Below, piece after piece: positions 1 through 8,709 of a DNA stretch of 64,000 bases; within the stretch, counting starts at the first letter, position 1, and each line of letters begins with the position of its first letter. Position numbers and translations under genes: made by a program. The notes beneath the pieces were generated by a model. It ran no database searches, had not been told where the DNA came from, and saw only the letters and a program-made list of their open reading frames with translations. This stretch comes from JAUPVS01 sp037139495 (GTDB lineage Bacteria; Patescibacteriota; Saccharimonadia; Saccharimonadales; JAUPVS01): positions 3,756-67,755 of the forward strand of contig JBAXGG010000001.1 of assembly GCA_037139495.1 (NCBI GenBank). Reading direction: 5' to 3'.

Positions 1-303
1 TATAATTAGCAAGGCTAAGTTCTTGTAAAGGAACAAACTTTTAAGTGAGCGGCCTTTAGCAGCACGCTTTAAAACCTTGTCGGCGTCAGCACCTAGTTGC
101 GAGGCGTTATAGAAAGCCAAACTCCAGATAAATATATTGGCGGCTGCGTAAGGTAATCCCCGGTGATAGGTGTGAATCAAAACACCGATCGTTATGCCGG
201 CCAGCGTCCCGGCGGCCGAAAGTAGCAAATTTAGTGGCAGGCGCCACGGCCGAGCTAATGCCCGACCGAGTTCTTCGTTTAGTAGACTTACTTTGAAGGC
301 CAT
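1..303 (-). CDS. Partial hypothetical membrane protein (3' end beyond window)
   Basis: An open frame runs on the minus strand from an ATG at 303-301 to the window edge without a stop, giving 101 residues of an incomplete protein. It begins MAFKVSLLNEELGRALARPW and has two hydrophobic stretches, roughly residues 22-42 and 50-67, separated by a short polar turn, so it is probably an integral membrane protein. Its start lies 11 bp after the stop of the secreted protein at 315-1130, so it is the third gene of the pilin-like operon. I do not recognise the family. The frame and start are seen directly; membrane location is inferred from hydrophobicity. Confidence 0.6.
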   Translation of the reverse strand, partial: MAFKVSLLNEELGRALARPWRLPLNLLLSAAGTLAGITIGVLIHTYHRGLPYAAANIFIWSLAFYNASQLGADADKVLKRAAKGRSLKSLFLYKNLALLII

Positions 304-314
304 GAAGGCTTAAC

Positions 315-1130
315 TTAGACGTCGGTACTGCCGAAAGCAGCTTTGAGAGTATCGCGGGCAGTTTTAGCCGTAGCTTGAAAAGTAGCATCATTGGCTTTGA
401 CGGCAGCGTTTCGTGTTTCGGCCAATGCCTTAACAGTCGCTCCAATGCCTGTGTCAGACTTACGATTGGCTGTAAAGCTTTCTCGGGCTGTTTTAAGCGC
501 GGCTTTGAGAGTTGTTCTAATGTTGGCCGAATCGGCAGGGTTAGCACTACAGCTGGCCTTAGCGGTGGCTAGGGCGGCACTGACGGCAGCCGTGAAGCTG
601 CTTGTTTGGTTAGTAACACTAGCTTTTTGAGCGGCAATTGCGCTGTCAACTCCAGCACGGAAAGTGGTTCGAGCTGCATCATTAGCTTTACGACGGGCAG
701 TTACGGCATTAGTAATGGTAGTTTCGTAGGCTTTGACGGCGGCTACTTGGACGGAAGTTGTCGCTTTGGCCTCTAGTTTAGTAAAGCTAGCTTGACGCTC
801 TGTGTCGTTTTTAGTTCGGCTGTCGGCGAGTTCTTGGTCCCATTTGGAACGATCACCAGTAATATCTTTGGTTCGTTGAGTTTCGGCCGTATCTTTTTTT
901 TCTTTTTTGTCAGACAAGCCCTTTTCGATTTCGGCTTTGCCACTGGCTAACTTAGCACAAAAATCAGAGCCGGAGCCCGATTTTTCGGTGCTAGCGGCCG
1001 TTGGCGTTGGCTTTGTTACAGTTTCGTTACTGTCACGTGCATAAACTGCTACCGGGGCGCTAACTGCGAACAGTAATGTCAACGATAAGCTAGCGTAACC
1101 AAGCCGAATGAATTTAGAGAGACGATTCAT
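315..1130 (-). CDS. Secreted Ala/Thr/Lys-rich protein of unknown function
   Basis: This 271-residue protein has a clear N-terminal signal peptide: basic MNRLSKFIR, a hydrophobic core near residues 12-26, and an AVYA cleavage-like site near residue 31. The mature part is very rich in Ala, Thr, Lys, Asp and Ser, has only two Cys (FCAKL and SCSAN) and looks largely alpha-helical, with repeated motifs such as AxKAxxT and AARTTF. It may form an extended helical or coiled-coil surface protein. Its start overlaps the 3' end of the pilin-like gene by 17 bp, so the two are translationally coupled, and the partial membrane gene follows. I cannot assign a family; a pilus- or envelope-associated role is inferred from context only. 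Confidence 0.7.
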   Translation of the reverse strand: MNRLSKFIRLGYASLSLTLLFAVSAPVAVYARDSNETVTKPTPTAASTEKSGSGSDFCAKLASGKAEIEKGLSDKKEKKDTAETQRTKDITGDRSKWDQELADSRTKNDTERQASFTKLEAKATTSVQVAAVKAYETTITNAVTARRKANDAARTTFRAGVDSAIAAQKASVTNQTSSFTAAVSAALATAKASCSANPADSANIRTTLKAALKTARESFTANRKSDTGIGATVKALAETRNAAVKANDATFQATAKTARDTLKAAFGSTDV

Positions 1131-1446
1131 TGTAAGCTCCTCCTATATTGGCAGCTGCCGAACTAGTACTTTGAGCAGCGGTGCCTTCGCTAGCAGTATG
1201 TTTTTGATCAATTGTTGATTCGCTACTGGCATCTTTAGAAACCAAGCTATCGATACTGGCAGTTGTGCCGGCAGCAATTGGTGCGGCGAACTGACTTTTA
1301 ACGGTCGTAGATGCGGTGCTATTTGTACTAGAGGTAGACTTATTTTTACGCTGGAAAAACATGAATCCAAGACCAGCTAAGAGGGCGATTACCACTACAA
1401 TCACCACCAGCTCAATCGCCGAGAATCCTTCCTGATTATTTTTCAT
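1114..1446 (-). CDS. Type IV pilin-like protein with N-methylation motif
   Basis: This is a 110-residue protein with a short leader ending in Gly (MKNNQEG), then FSAIE, then a long hydrophobic helix (residues 13-31). That is the class III signal of type IV prepilins: cleavage after Gly, Phe as first mature residue, Glu at mature position 5. A basic RKNK stop-transfer follows, then a low-complexity Ser/Thr/Ala tail of about 70 residues without a recognisable globular pilin head or disulfide loop. It could therefore be a minor pilin, a pseudopilin or a competence-type pilin. It heads a minus-strand operon with the secreted protein and the partial membrane gene. An AAAGGT Shine-Dalgarno-like sequence precedes the ATG and a TATAAT lies at 1479-1474. 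No prepilin peptidase or pilus ATPase is visible in the window. Confidence 0.75.
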   Translation of the reverse strand: MKNNQEGFSAIELVVIVVVIALLAGLGFMFFQRKNKSTSSTNSTASTTVKSQFAAPIAAGTTASIDSLVSKDASSESTIDQKHTASEGTAAQSTSSAAANIGGAYNESSL

Positions 1447-1491
1447 TAGGTACCTTTCTATATTTATAAATTTATTATATAACGCTTGTGG

Positions 1492-2874
1492 CTAGGATAC
1501 TATAGCGTAGATGGCAGCGATTCCGGCCGCACCCATTAGTGCCGTAACCATCCAGCCCATCACAGTTACCGAGCGACTGTTAGCCCACTCGCCCATAATC
1601 TTCTTGTTACTGCTAATTAAAACAATCAATAATATAACAACAGGGGCAACTATACCATTTGCGACAGCCGAGTAAATCAGCGCTTTGATGGGGTCAAGGC
1701 CGATAAAGTTCAAGCCTAGTCCGACGAACATCGAAATAATAATGATGCCGTAAAAGGCGTGAGCCTGCTTCAGTTTAGAATTGAGACCCTCCTTCCACAG
1801 GAAGCTCTCCGAGAAGGCATAGCTGGTTGAACCGGCCAAAACGGGAATTGCCAGCAAACCGGTACCGATAATACCAACGGCGAATAGTAGGAAAGTGGCA
1901 TTTCCAGCGAACGGTCTTAAAGCCTCTGCAGCCTGTGCAGCCGAAGTTATCGTGGTAATTCCGTGTGGGAATAAAACCGCTCCACAAGCGGCGATAATAA
2001 AAAACATCACTACGTTAGATAGCAGCATGCCCGACCAAACATCGATTCGCATACTTTTTACGTCAGACTTACTAGCTCCCTGTCGGGATACGACGGTAGT
2101 CTTACCCTGGACAATCTGTTCTTCAACTTCTTGGGAGGTTTGCCAGAAGAATAGGTACGGCGAGATGGTAGTACCCAGGATAGCGCAAATTAACAGCATT
2201 TGCTCTTTGCTCCAGGTCATATGTGGGATAAATGAGTGATGCAAAACATCTGTCCAATTGATATGGGCAAGCAAAGCCGACCCAACGTAAGCAAACAACA
2301 CCATCGCCAACCATTTTAGGTATTTAGCGTAACGAGCGTAAGGTGTAAAAATCTGTAGACCTAGGCTAACGACCGTAAAGCCAATAACCAGCATTGGAAA
2401 ATTCAGGCTTGGTTGTAAGAGTTGTGCACCTTTGGCCATGGCGCCTAAGTCGGCACCAATGTTAAAAGCGTTAGCTGCAAATAATAGTAAGGTGCAGGCG
2501 TAAAGGACTCTCCTTGAAAAGTTCTTACGAATTGAGCCGGCTAGACCGCGGCCAGTCACTAAACCGATCCGGGCGCACATTTCTTGAACCAGGGACATCA
2601 AGGGGAAGGTAAATATAGCCATCCAAAGCAGCTGGAAGCCGTATTGAGCTCCAGCCTGAGAATAAGTGGCAATCCCAGATGGGTCATCGTCGGATGCACC
2701 GGTAGTAAGGCCGGGCCCGAGCATGTGCCAATAATCTTTGCCTTTTTTTAACATGTTAGGCGTGGCGGGTAGGTTGTGGCTTAGCTGTTGGCTAATTTGC
2801 TGACCAGCTGCAACGCCTTTATCTAATATTTGGGCGGGCGCTTCGGCGCTTTTCTGGAGTATATTTTTATTCAT
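1492..2874 (-). CDS. NRAMP-family divalent metal transporter (possibly Mg2+-type)
   Basis: This 460-residue integral membrane protein has the NRAMP (SLC11) fold pattern of about eleven hydrophobic segments. TM1 carries DDDPSGIAT (DPSG at residues 64-67) where metal transporters of the family have DPGN, and TM6 carries GTTISPY (234-240) where they have the A-x-x-M-P-H motif. Thus the Asn and Met that bind transition metals are Gly and Ser here. NRAMP-related magnesium transporters (NRMT) are known to replace these two residues, so Mg2+ rather than Mn2+/Fe2+ uptake is plausible but inferred. A cytoplasmic N-terminal extension of about 45 residues precedes TM1. The gene is divergent from pyruvate kinase, with a TATAAT about 22 bp before the ATG. 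Family membership is secure; the substrate is not. Confidence 0.88.
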   Translation of the reverse strand: MNKNILQKSAEAPAQILDKGVAAGQQISQQLSHNLPATPNMLKKGKDYWHMLGPGLTTGASDDDPSGIATYSQAGAQYGFQLLWMAIFTFPLMSLVQEMCARIGLVTGRGLAGSIRKNFSRRVLYACTLLLFAANAFNIGADLGAMAKGAQLLQPSLNFPMLVIGFTVVSLGLQIFTPYARYAKYLKWLAMVLFAYVGSALLAHINWTDVLHHSFIPHMTWSKEQMLLICAILGTTISPYLFFWQTSQEVEEQIVQGKTTVVSRQGASKSDVKSMRIDVWSGMLLSNVVMFFIIAACGAVLFPHGITTITSAAQAAEALRPFAGNATFLLFAVGIIGTGLLAIPVLAGSTSYAFSESFLWKEGLNSKLKQAHAFYGIIIISMFVGLGLNFIGLDPIKALIYSAVANGIVAPVVILLIVLISSNKKIMGEWANSRSVTVMGWMVTALMGAAGIAAIYAIVS

Positions 2875-2949
2875 GTAAGTTAGTACTTAAGCTTAATTAT
2901 ATGCAAACCTCTAGTATCTGCAACCATAAGCAAGTAAAATTGATAAGTA

Positions 2950-4380
2950 ATGGATACTACTAGTCAGGTGCCTAAGGTGCCCCTATCTAAATTTAAGCGG
3001 ACAAAGATCATTGCTACGGTCGGTCCGTCAACGAATAGTTACTCGGCTATCTTAGGATTAATTACAGCTGGCGCCAATGGTATTCGGCTTAATTTTGCCC
3101 ACGGTAATCACGAGGAACGTAAGGCTCAAATTACTTGGATTCGTAATGCCGCCAAAAGTTATGGTAAGCCAGTGGCAATCATCCAAGATCTACAAGGTCC
3201 AAAAATGCGGCTCGGTGACTTCGACGGCATCATTAATGTCCGCAAAGGCCAGAGTCTGCAATTCGCCTACCTTGCTGATATGGAGAGGTCAGGCATTATT
3301 CCCTTGCAGTATGACCTTAGCAAAAAGGTTAAGAGGGGCGAAAAACTATATCTTTATGACGGGAAAGTCCGGACAACTATTACTAGTGTTAAGGACGGGG
3401 TTATCCATGTCGAAGCGGAGAATGACGGTATTTTAATCAAGCGCAATGGCGTAAATCTACCGGACACCGACTTTGAGGGCGATATTATTACCGCTAAAGA
3501 CAAAAAAGACCTAGCCTTCGGCTCTATTCATGATATCGATTACGTAGCCCTCAGTTTTGTCCAAAATTCCGCTGACATCGAACGGCTTCGCAAACAGCTC
3601 AAAACTTTAGGTAGTAGTGCAAAAATTATCGCCAAGATAGAAACGAAAGCCTCTGTCGACAACCTCGAATCTATTATTGAAGCTTCCGACGCCGTAATGG
3701 TGGCCCGTGGTGACCTAGCACTAGAAACATCCGCCGAAGCCGTGCCGGTTGTCCAGCGTATGATAATAGGGCTGGGACTAGCTCATAGCAAGCCAACCAT
3801 AGTCGCAACACAAATGCTGGCTAGTATGACAGAGATGCCAGAACCCACTAGAGCCGAAGTTTCTGATGTCGCTACCGCAGTTATTATTGGCGCCGATTGT
3901 GTGATGCTAAGCGACGAGACGGCTAATGGCCAATACCCAATAGAAGCTGTTGAGGTTATGAAACGAGTAACTACCTATACCGAAATTAATAACCCATTAA
4001 CGGTTCTATTTCCCCGCCAGCCAGATAATACCCGCCAGGGTGCAGTCTGTTCGGCAGTAATTAAACTGGCTGAAAGCCTGCCAGCTAATGCTATTGTTGC
4101 CGAAACTCATTCTGGGGCAGTTGCCCTAGAGATAGCAACTCGCCGCCCGACTGTTCCATTGATTGCAGTGACGGCCGACCCGCGGGTTGCACAGCAACTG
4201 GCGATTGTCTTTGGCGTTAAAGCCTACATACGTCCTTCTGACCGTTTAGCAGCTACAAAATTGACCAATTGGCTGTTGCAGGCCAAGGTACTTAGTAAGG
4301 GTGATATCGTGGTGACGGCTTCTGGTAAGCACCCGGGAGTAGTCGGGACAACAGATACAATTAAGATAAGAGTACTATAG
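2950..4380 (+). CDS. pyk: Pyruvate kinase
   Basis: Pyruvate kinase transfers phosphate from phosphoenolpyruvate to ADP in the last ATP-yielding step of glycolysis. The 476-residue protein starts its barrel with TKIIATVGPSTNS, has the NFAHG segment, a B domain (about residues 80-180), the active-site IIAKIET containing the catalytic Lys, the MVARGDLALE loop, and the TRAEVSDVATAV region. A C-terminal regulatory domain follows (GAVALEIATRRPTVPLIAVT) with no extra PEP-utiliser domain, so the size is normal. The loop has GDLALE rather than the usual GDLGVE, a mild change. It is first of a glycolytic run, 13 bp before pgk. A TAAAAT hexamer ends 9 bp before the ATG, so its leader should be only a few nucleotides. 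Confidence 0.97.
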   Translation: MDTTSQVPKVPLSKFKRTKIIATVGPSTNSYSAILGLITAGANGIRLNFAHGNHEERKAQITWIRNAAKSYGKPVAIIQDLQGPKMRLGDFDGIINVRKGQSLQFAYLADMERSGIIPLQYDLSKKVKRGEKLYLYDGKVRTTITSVKDGVIHVEAENDGILIKRNGVNLPDTDFEGDIITAKDKKDLAFGSIHDIDYVALSFVQNSADIERLRKQLKTLGSSAKIIAKIETKASVDNLESIIEASDAVMVARGDLALETSAEAVPVVQRMIIGLGLAHSKPTIVATQMLASMTEMPEPTRAEVSDVATAVIIGADCVMLSDETANGQYPIEAVEVMKRVTTYTEINNPLTVLFPRQPDNTRQGAVCSAVIKLAESLPANAIVAETHSGAVALEIATRRPTVPLIAVTADPRVAQQLAIVFGVKAYIRPSDRLAATKLTNWLLQAKVLSKGDIVVTASGKHPGVVGTTDTIKIRVL

Positions 4381-4393
4381 CGATTGGGGTGGG

Positions 4394-5689
4394 ATGAGTT
4401 TTACTAAGCTGACAATTCGTGATGTTGATCTGAAAGACAAGCTGGTACTGCTTAGAACAGACTTTAATGTGCCAATTAGAGCTGATGGCAAAATAGCCGA
4501 CGATTTTCGTATTCGCCAATCTATTCCAACCATTCAATACTTGGTCAAAGAAGGCTGCAAAGTAGTAATTGTTTCTCATATGGGTCGCCCAAAAAGTAAG
4601 CGTGATAAACATCTGAGCCTCCGACCCGTCGCTCATCATCTTAAGCAGTTGCTCGGTCAGCCAATAGCTTTCGCCGAAGATTGTATCGGCCCAATCGCCG
4701 AAAAAGCTGCTGCTAAGCTAGGTGTTGGGGATGTACTACTACTAGAAAACCTCCGTTTTCACCCAGAAGAAGAAGCCAACGATAAACTTTTTGCTCAAGC
4801 ACTGGGCCGACTGGGCAAAGTCTTTGTTGAGGATGGTTTTGGTGTTGTACACCGGGCTCATGCTTCCACAGAAGGCGTTACTCATTTCTTGCCGAGTGTG
4901 GCTGGACTATTGTTAGAAAAAGAGGTCACTACCCTGGACGGTGTTATGAGCGAACCAAAACGGCCGTTAATGACTATTATCGGTGGCGCCAAGATTGCAG
5001 ATAAGATCACCGTCATCAAGTGTTTTATTGAGGTTGCCGATTTTGTGGTAATTGGCGGCGCTATGGCTAATACCTTTTTGCTAGCTCAAGGTGTTGATAC
5101 CGGTAAAAGTATCACCGAACCAGACGAAATTCCGCTCGCCAAGGAGCTCATGGAACTGGCTCGGGCTAAAGCTGCCAAAGGCTCATTTGTGTTTTATATC
5201 CCTCAAGACGGCGTGGTTGCTACTTCAATAGATAAACGTGCTCATACTCGGATTGTGGATTGGCAGGCTCATATTATTGCTGACGTCGAAAACTACCCTA
5301 AGCGTCCGCCTCGCGAGGCAAGCAAAATTAAATCCAACGAACTTATCTTGGATATCGGGCCGTTCTCGGGTGCCTTTATAGCCGGTGGTATGCAGCTGGC
5401 CAGCACAGTTGTTTGGAACGGCGCACTCGGCGTTACTGAAGTCAGCCCACTAGGCGGTCTCGGTCCAGTCGGTCCTTTTTCTCATGGTACCGAGCTAGTA
5501 GTTGAAGCTATGCTAGGTCAGTTTGGTCATCGCCCCTATAGCATTGTTGGTGGTGGTGATACTGTCAGCTACGTCGAGAGTCGCAAGCTAACAGATAGCT
5601 TTAACCATGTTTCCACTGGGGGTGGCGCAAGCTTAGAGCTTATGAGTGGCAAAAAACTACCTGGCATTGAGGCCTTAAAGAATAAATAA
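4394..5689 (+). CDS. pgk: Phosphoglycerate kinase
   Basis: This enzyme converts 1,3-bisphosphoglycerate and ADP to 3-phosphoglycerate and ATP. Diagnostic segments include LVLLRTDFNVPI near the N-terminus, VVIVSHMGRPK, LLLENLRFHPEEE, the hinge IIGGAKIADKI, WNGALGVTE, and the C-terminal nucleotide loop SIVGGGDTVSYV with STGGGASLE. At 431 residues it is slightly longer than the common 390-415, with extra sequence around residues 270-320. It lies 13 bp after pyk and 23 bp before tpiA, so the three probably form one transcription unit, although tpiA also has its own TACAAT. No glyceraldehyde-3-phosphate dehydrogenase gene is in the window. Confidence 0.97.
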   Translation: MSFTKLTIRDVDLKDKLVLLRTDFNVPIRADGKIADDFRIRQSIPTIQYLVKEGCKVVIVSHMGRPKSKRDKHLSLRPVAHHLKQLLGQPIAFAEDCIGPIAEKAAAKLGVGDVLLLENLRFHPEEEANDKLFAQALGRLGKVFVEDGFGVVHRAHASTEGVTHFLPSVAGLLLEKEVTTLDGVMSEPKRPLMTIIGGAKIADKITVIKCFIEVADFVVIGGAMANTFLLAQGVDTGKSITEPDEIPLAKELMELARAKAAKGSFVFYIPQDGVVATSIDKRAHTRIVDWQAHIIADVENYPKRPPREASKIKSNELILDIGPFSGAFIAGGMQLASTVVWNGALGVTEVSPLGGLGPVGPFSHGTELVVEAMLGQFGHRPYSIVGGGDTVSYVESRKLTDSFNHVSTGGGASLELMSGKKLPGIEALKNK

Positions 5690-5712
5690 GGTACAATTTA
5701 AGCATAAACATT

Positions 5713-6504
5713 ATGAATGACAAGCGAACCCTAATAGTCGGAAACTGGAAGATGAACCTGAATGTCAGCCAGGCTAGCTTGCTGCTGCACCGTTTGCAGG
5801 AGCGCATCCGGATCAGTAATGACATCGAGGTAGTTTTAGCGCCAAGCATGTTAGTTTTGCAGCCATTGTCGATTCGCTTGGATCGCCGTAAGTTTCGTCT
5901 GGCCGCTCAGAATGCTCTTGATAAAGACGAGGGCGCTTACACTGGCGAGGTTTCCTTTGCTATGCTGCGGGAATTAGTCCATTACGTAATTATTGGACAT
6001 TCCGAACGACGAATTTACTTTAACGAAACCCTACCGATTATCTGTAATAAAGTTGCCGCCTGCGTTCGCAATGAAATCACACCTATATTATGTGTTGGCG
6101 AAACCAAAGAAGAACGTAAGAATGGCGAGACTAAACAAGTCTTGCATGACCAAGTGAGTACAGCCTTGGCTGACTTAACAGCTCGAGAAGTTCAGGATAT
6201 CGTGATTGCTTATGAGCCAGTTTGGGCTATCAGTACTTTTGGGGGCATTTTGGCTAAACCTCATGAAATTCAGGTAGAAATGGCTTACATCAGGGACCAA
6301 GTTAAGCTATTGTACGGGCCCAAAGCCGCCAAGAGCGTTAGGATTTTGTACGGCGGTAGCGTTGATGATCAAATAGCGCCCGGCTATTTGGCGATTCCTG
6401 GTTGCGACGGTGTTTTAGTTGGCGGTGCCAGCATCAATTATCACAAATTTTCCGGTATCACCGATGCCGCTTACCGTTTAAATCGTACGCCTGAATCATT
6501 ATAA
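5713..6504 (+). CDS. tpiA: Triosephosphate isomerase with unusual loop 6
   Basis: The enzyme interconverts dihydroxyacetone phosphate and glyceraldehyde 3-phosphate. The 263-residue protein shows GNWKMN (catalytic Lys), IIGHSERR (catalytic His), AYEPVW (catalytic Glu), YGGSV and LVGGAS phosphate-binding loops. The mobile lid after the catalytic Glu normally reads AIGTGK; here it is AISTFGG, so two glycines of the lid are replaced by Ser and Phe, with a few extra residues. All catalytic residues remain, so activity is expected. It ends the pyk-pgk-tpiA run. A TACAAT at 5692-5697 would give it its own transcript with a leader of about 8 nt. Confidence 0.95.
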   Translation: MNDKRTLIVGNWKMNLNVSQASLLLHRLQERIRISNDIEVVLAPSMLVLQPLSIRLDRRKFRLAAQNALDKDEGAYTGEVSFAMLRELVHYVIIGHSERRIYFNETLPIICNKVAACVRNEITPILCVGETKEERKNGETKQVLHDQVSTALADLTAREVQDIVIAYEPVWAISTFGGILAKPHEIQVEMAYIRDQVKLLYGPKAAKSVRILYGGSVDDQIAPGYLAIPGCDGVLVGGASINYHKFSGITDAAYRLNRTPESL

Positions 6505-6546
6505 ATTACCACAGACAGCCTGGGCTCCCGCTGGTATAATAATTAT

Positions 6547-8709
6547 GTGTTAGAAGACGTACTGTTAGGGTTAAATCCAGAGCAACAAAAGGCCGTTCAA
6601 ACAACCGAAGGGCCTCTATTAATATTGGCTGGGGCGGGAAGTGGGAAAACCAAAACCTTAACCCACCGTATTGCCTATATTATTGCTACTAATAAAGCCA
6701 CACCCTTCAATATTCTCTCGGTAACTTTTACCAACAAAGCGGCTGGCGAAATGCGCGAAAGAGTTGCGCATTTGCTTGGTGCCCGCGCTGACGACCGTAC
6801 CTTCATGCCCTACATGGGTACCTTCCACAGTATTTGCGTCCGATTATTGCGACAAGATGGCGAAGCCATCAATATCCCCCGAAACTTTGTTATTTTTGAT
6901 GAAGGCGATCGCCAGTCGACCGTTAAGCGAATCACCAAACAACTGCACATCGACGAGAAAGCCTTCCCGCCGCGCGTTATCGGAAGTTTAATCAGTAGTG
7001 CTAAAAATGAGCTGTTAACTCCGCAACAGTACGCCGGCACCGCCAATAGCCCAGCCCAAAAAGTAGCCGCTCAAGTCTTTCCGATGTACCAATCGGAGCT
7101 ACGTAATGCCATGGCGCTGGACTTTGACGATCTAATTAGCCGCACCGTGTCCCTCATGGAAACGCAGCCCGAAGTGCGTAAAAAATGGCAGCAACAGTTT
7201 AAATATGTAATGATCGACGAATACCAGGACACCAACGCCGCTCAATACAAATTAATTAAGTTGTTAACTAACGAAAATAATAACGTTGCTGTAGTTGGAG
7301 ATGATTTTCAATCGATTTATTCGTGGAGGGGTGCCGATTTTCGTAACATTCTGAACTTCGAGAAGGACTACAAAAACTGCACAGTTGTTAAGCTCGAGCA
7401 AAATTATCGAAGCACCAAAGCCATCCTAGACGCCGCCCAAGCCGTGATCATGCATAACCAGCAACGTTCCGACAAAAAGCTTTGGACCGATGCTGGCAAT
7501 GGTGCACCGGTGCAGATTGTACCAGTTGGTAGTGAGCGGGCCGAGGGCGAAGCCATCGTTCGCCGGATTCGGACAATGACCGATATTAAAGTTCGTGACT
7601 ATCGTGACTTCGCTATTTTATACCGTACCAATGCCCAGAGCCGTTCAATCGAGGAGACTTTTATTCACTACGGTATCCCATACCGGATTGTCGGTGGTCA
7701 ACGTTTTTATGACCGCAAAGAAATCAAAGATATCGTCGCCTACCTGCGTCTTATTTATCAGCCCGAAGACCGAGCCAGCTTTGATCGAATTGTTAATGTG
7801 CCAACGCGCGGCATCGGCGCCAAGTCATTACAGAACTTCCAGGAATGGCAGGCTCAAAACGGGTTAAATCTAGAGCAGGCTTTACAGGAAGTCACGACCT
7901 GCAATACCCTAACCGCTAAAGCCCGCCAAGGCTTGAGCGAGCTTGCGGACATTATTCAAGCTGCCCGCAATTTAATGGAAGCAACACCACTGCCAGCTTT
8001 ACTTGATTCGCTGACTCGACGCCTAGATTACATGAGCTTTTTAAGTGACGGGACGCCCCAGGGCGAATCGCGTCAGGAAAACGTTAAAGAACTTTTGAGT
8101 GTCGCCCAGTCTTATCAAGAAGTTGGCCTGGCTGGATTTTTAGAGGAAGTCTCCTTAATTAGCGACCTAGATAGCTGGGAGAGTAATGGTAACGCCGTTA
8201 CTTTGATGACCTTACATGCTGCCAAAGGCCTGGAATTCCCAGTTGTCTTTATGACTGGCCTGGAGGAAACCATTTTTCCGCACTCCCGAGCGCTTTATGA
8301 TCAGTCGGAGATGGAAGAGGAGCGACGTCTCTGCTACGTTGGTATGACTCGGGCCAGGGAAGAGCTGTTCTTAACCTACGCCAGTAGTCGCTTATTGTAC
8401 GGTGGTATGCAGCACAATCCGCCTAGCCGTTTTTTGAGTGAAATCGATGGCAAAGTCCAAACTGCGCCAGCCAGTAGTGGTTTCAGCCGACCAAACCCTT
8501 TTGCAAATGACGGCGAAACCCAATACACAATTGTAGATGACGAGCCTCAATATATACCCGAACTTAACGAAGGTGACAATGTTAAACACAGCGTCTTTGG
8601 TCTTGGTACAGTGCTAGAAATGGACGGCGAAAACGCTACCATCTACTTCAAAGGTAAAGGCACTAAAAAACTTAACGTGGCCTTTGCGCCACTTGAAAAA
8701 GTAGAATGA
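6547..8709 (+). CDS. UvrD/PcrA/Rep-type superfamily 1 DNA helicase
   Basis: This is a 3'-5' SF1A helicase for DNA repair or replication restart. The order is: Q-motif region LNPEQQKAV, Walker A GAGSGKTKT (about residue 29), motif Ia FTNKAAGEM, Walker B IDEYQDTN, motif III DDFQSIYSWRGAD, motif IV QNYRS, motif V VTLMTLHAAKGLEF, and motif VI CYVGMTRAREEL. The C-terminal tail ends in a DNVKHSVFGLGTV tudor-like segment typical of PcrA/UvrD, so at 720 residues it is full length. PcrA and UvrD cannot be told apart here. The start is GTG at 6547, which lies exactly 6 bp after TATAAT (6535-6540), so the mRNA is probably leaderless. The stop overlaps the NUDIX gene by 4 bp. Confidence 0.96.
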   Translation: MLEDVLLGLNPEQQKAVQTTEGPLLILAGAGSGKTKTLTHRIAYIIATNKATPFNILSVTFTNKAAGEMRERVAHLLGARADDRTFMPYMGTFHSICVRLLRQDGEAINIPRNFVIFDEGDRQSTVKRITKQLHIDEKAFPPRVIGSLISSAKNELLTPQQYAGTANSPAQKVAAQVFPMYQSELRNAMALDFDDLISRTVSLMETQPEVRKKWQQQFKYVMIDEYQDTNAAQYKLIKLLTNENNNVAVVGDDFQSIYSWRGADFRNILNFEKDYKNCTVVKLEQNYRSTKAILDAAQAVIMHNQQRSDKKLWTDAGNGAPVQIVPVGSERAEGEAIVRRIRTMTDIKVRDYRDFAILYRTNAQSRSIEETFIHYGIPYRIVGGQRFYDRKEIKDIVAYLRLIYQPEDRASFDRIVNVPTRGIGAKSLQNFQEWQAQNGLNLEQALQEVTTCNTLTAKARQGLSELADIIQAARNLMEATPLPALLDSLTRRLDYMSFLSDGTPQGESRQENVKELLSVAQSYQEVGLAGFLEEVSLISDLDSWESNGNAVTLMTLHAAKGLEFPVVFMTGLEETIFPHSRALYDQSEMEEERRLCYVGMTRAREELFLTYASSRLLYGGMQHNPPSRFLSEIDGKVQTAPASSGFSRPNPFANDGETQYTIVDDEPQYIPELNEGDNVKHSVFGLGTVLEMDGENATIYFKGKGTKKLNVAFAPLEKVE

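Noticed and set aside
391..630. Plus-strand ORFs opposite the secreted Ala-rich protein
   Set aside because: Frames opposite Ala/Thr-rich coding DNA stay open by composition; the minus-strand frame has the signal peptide and operon context.
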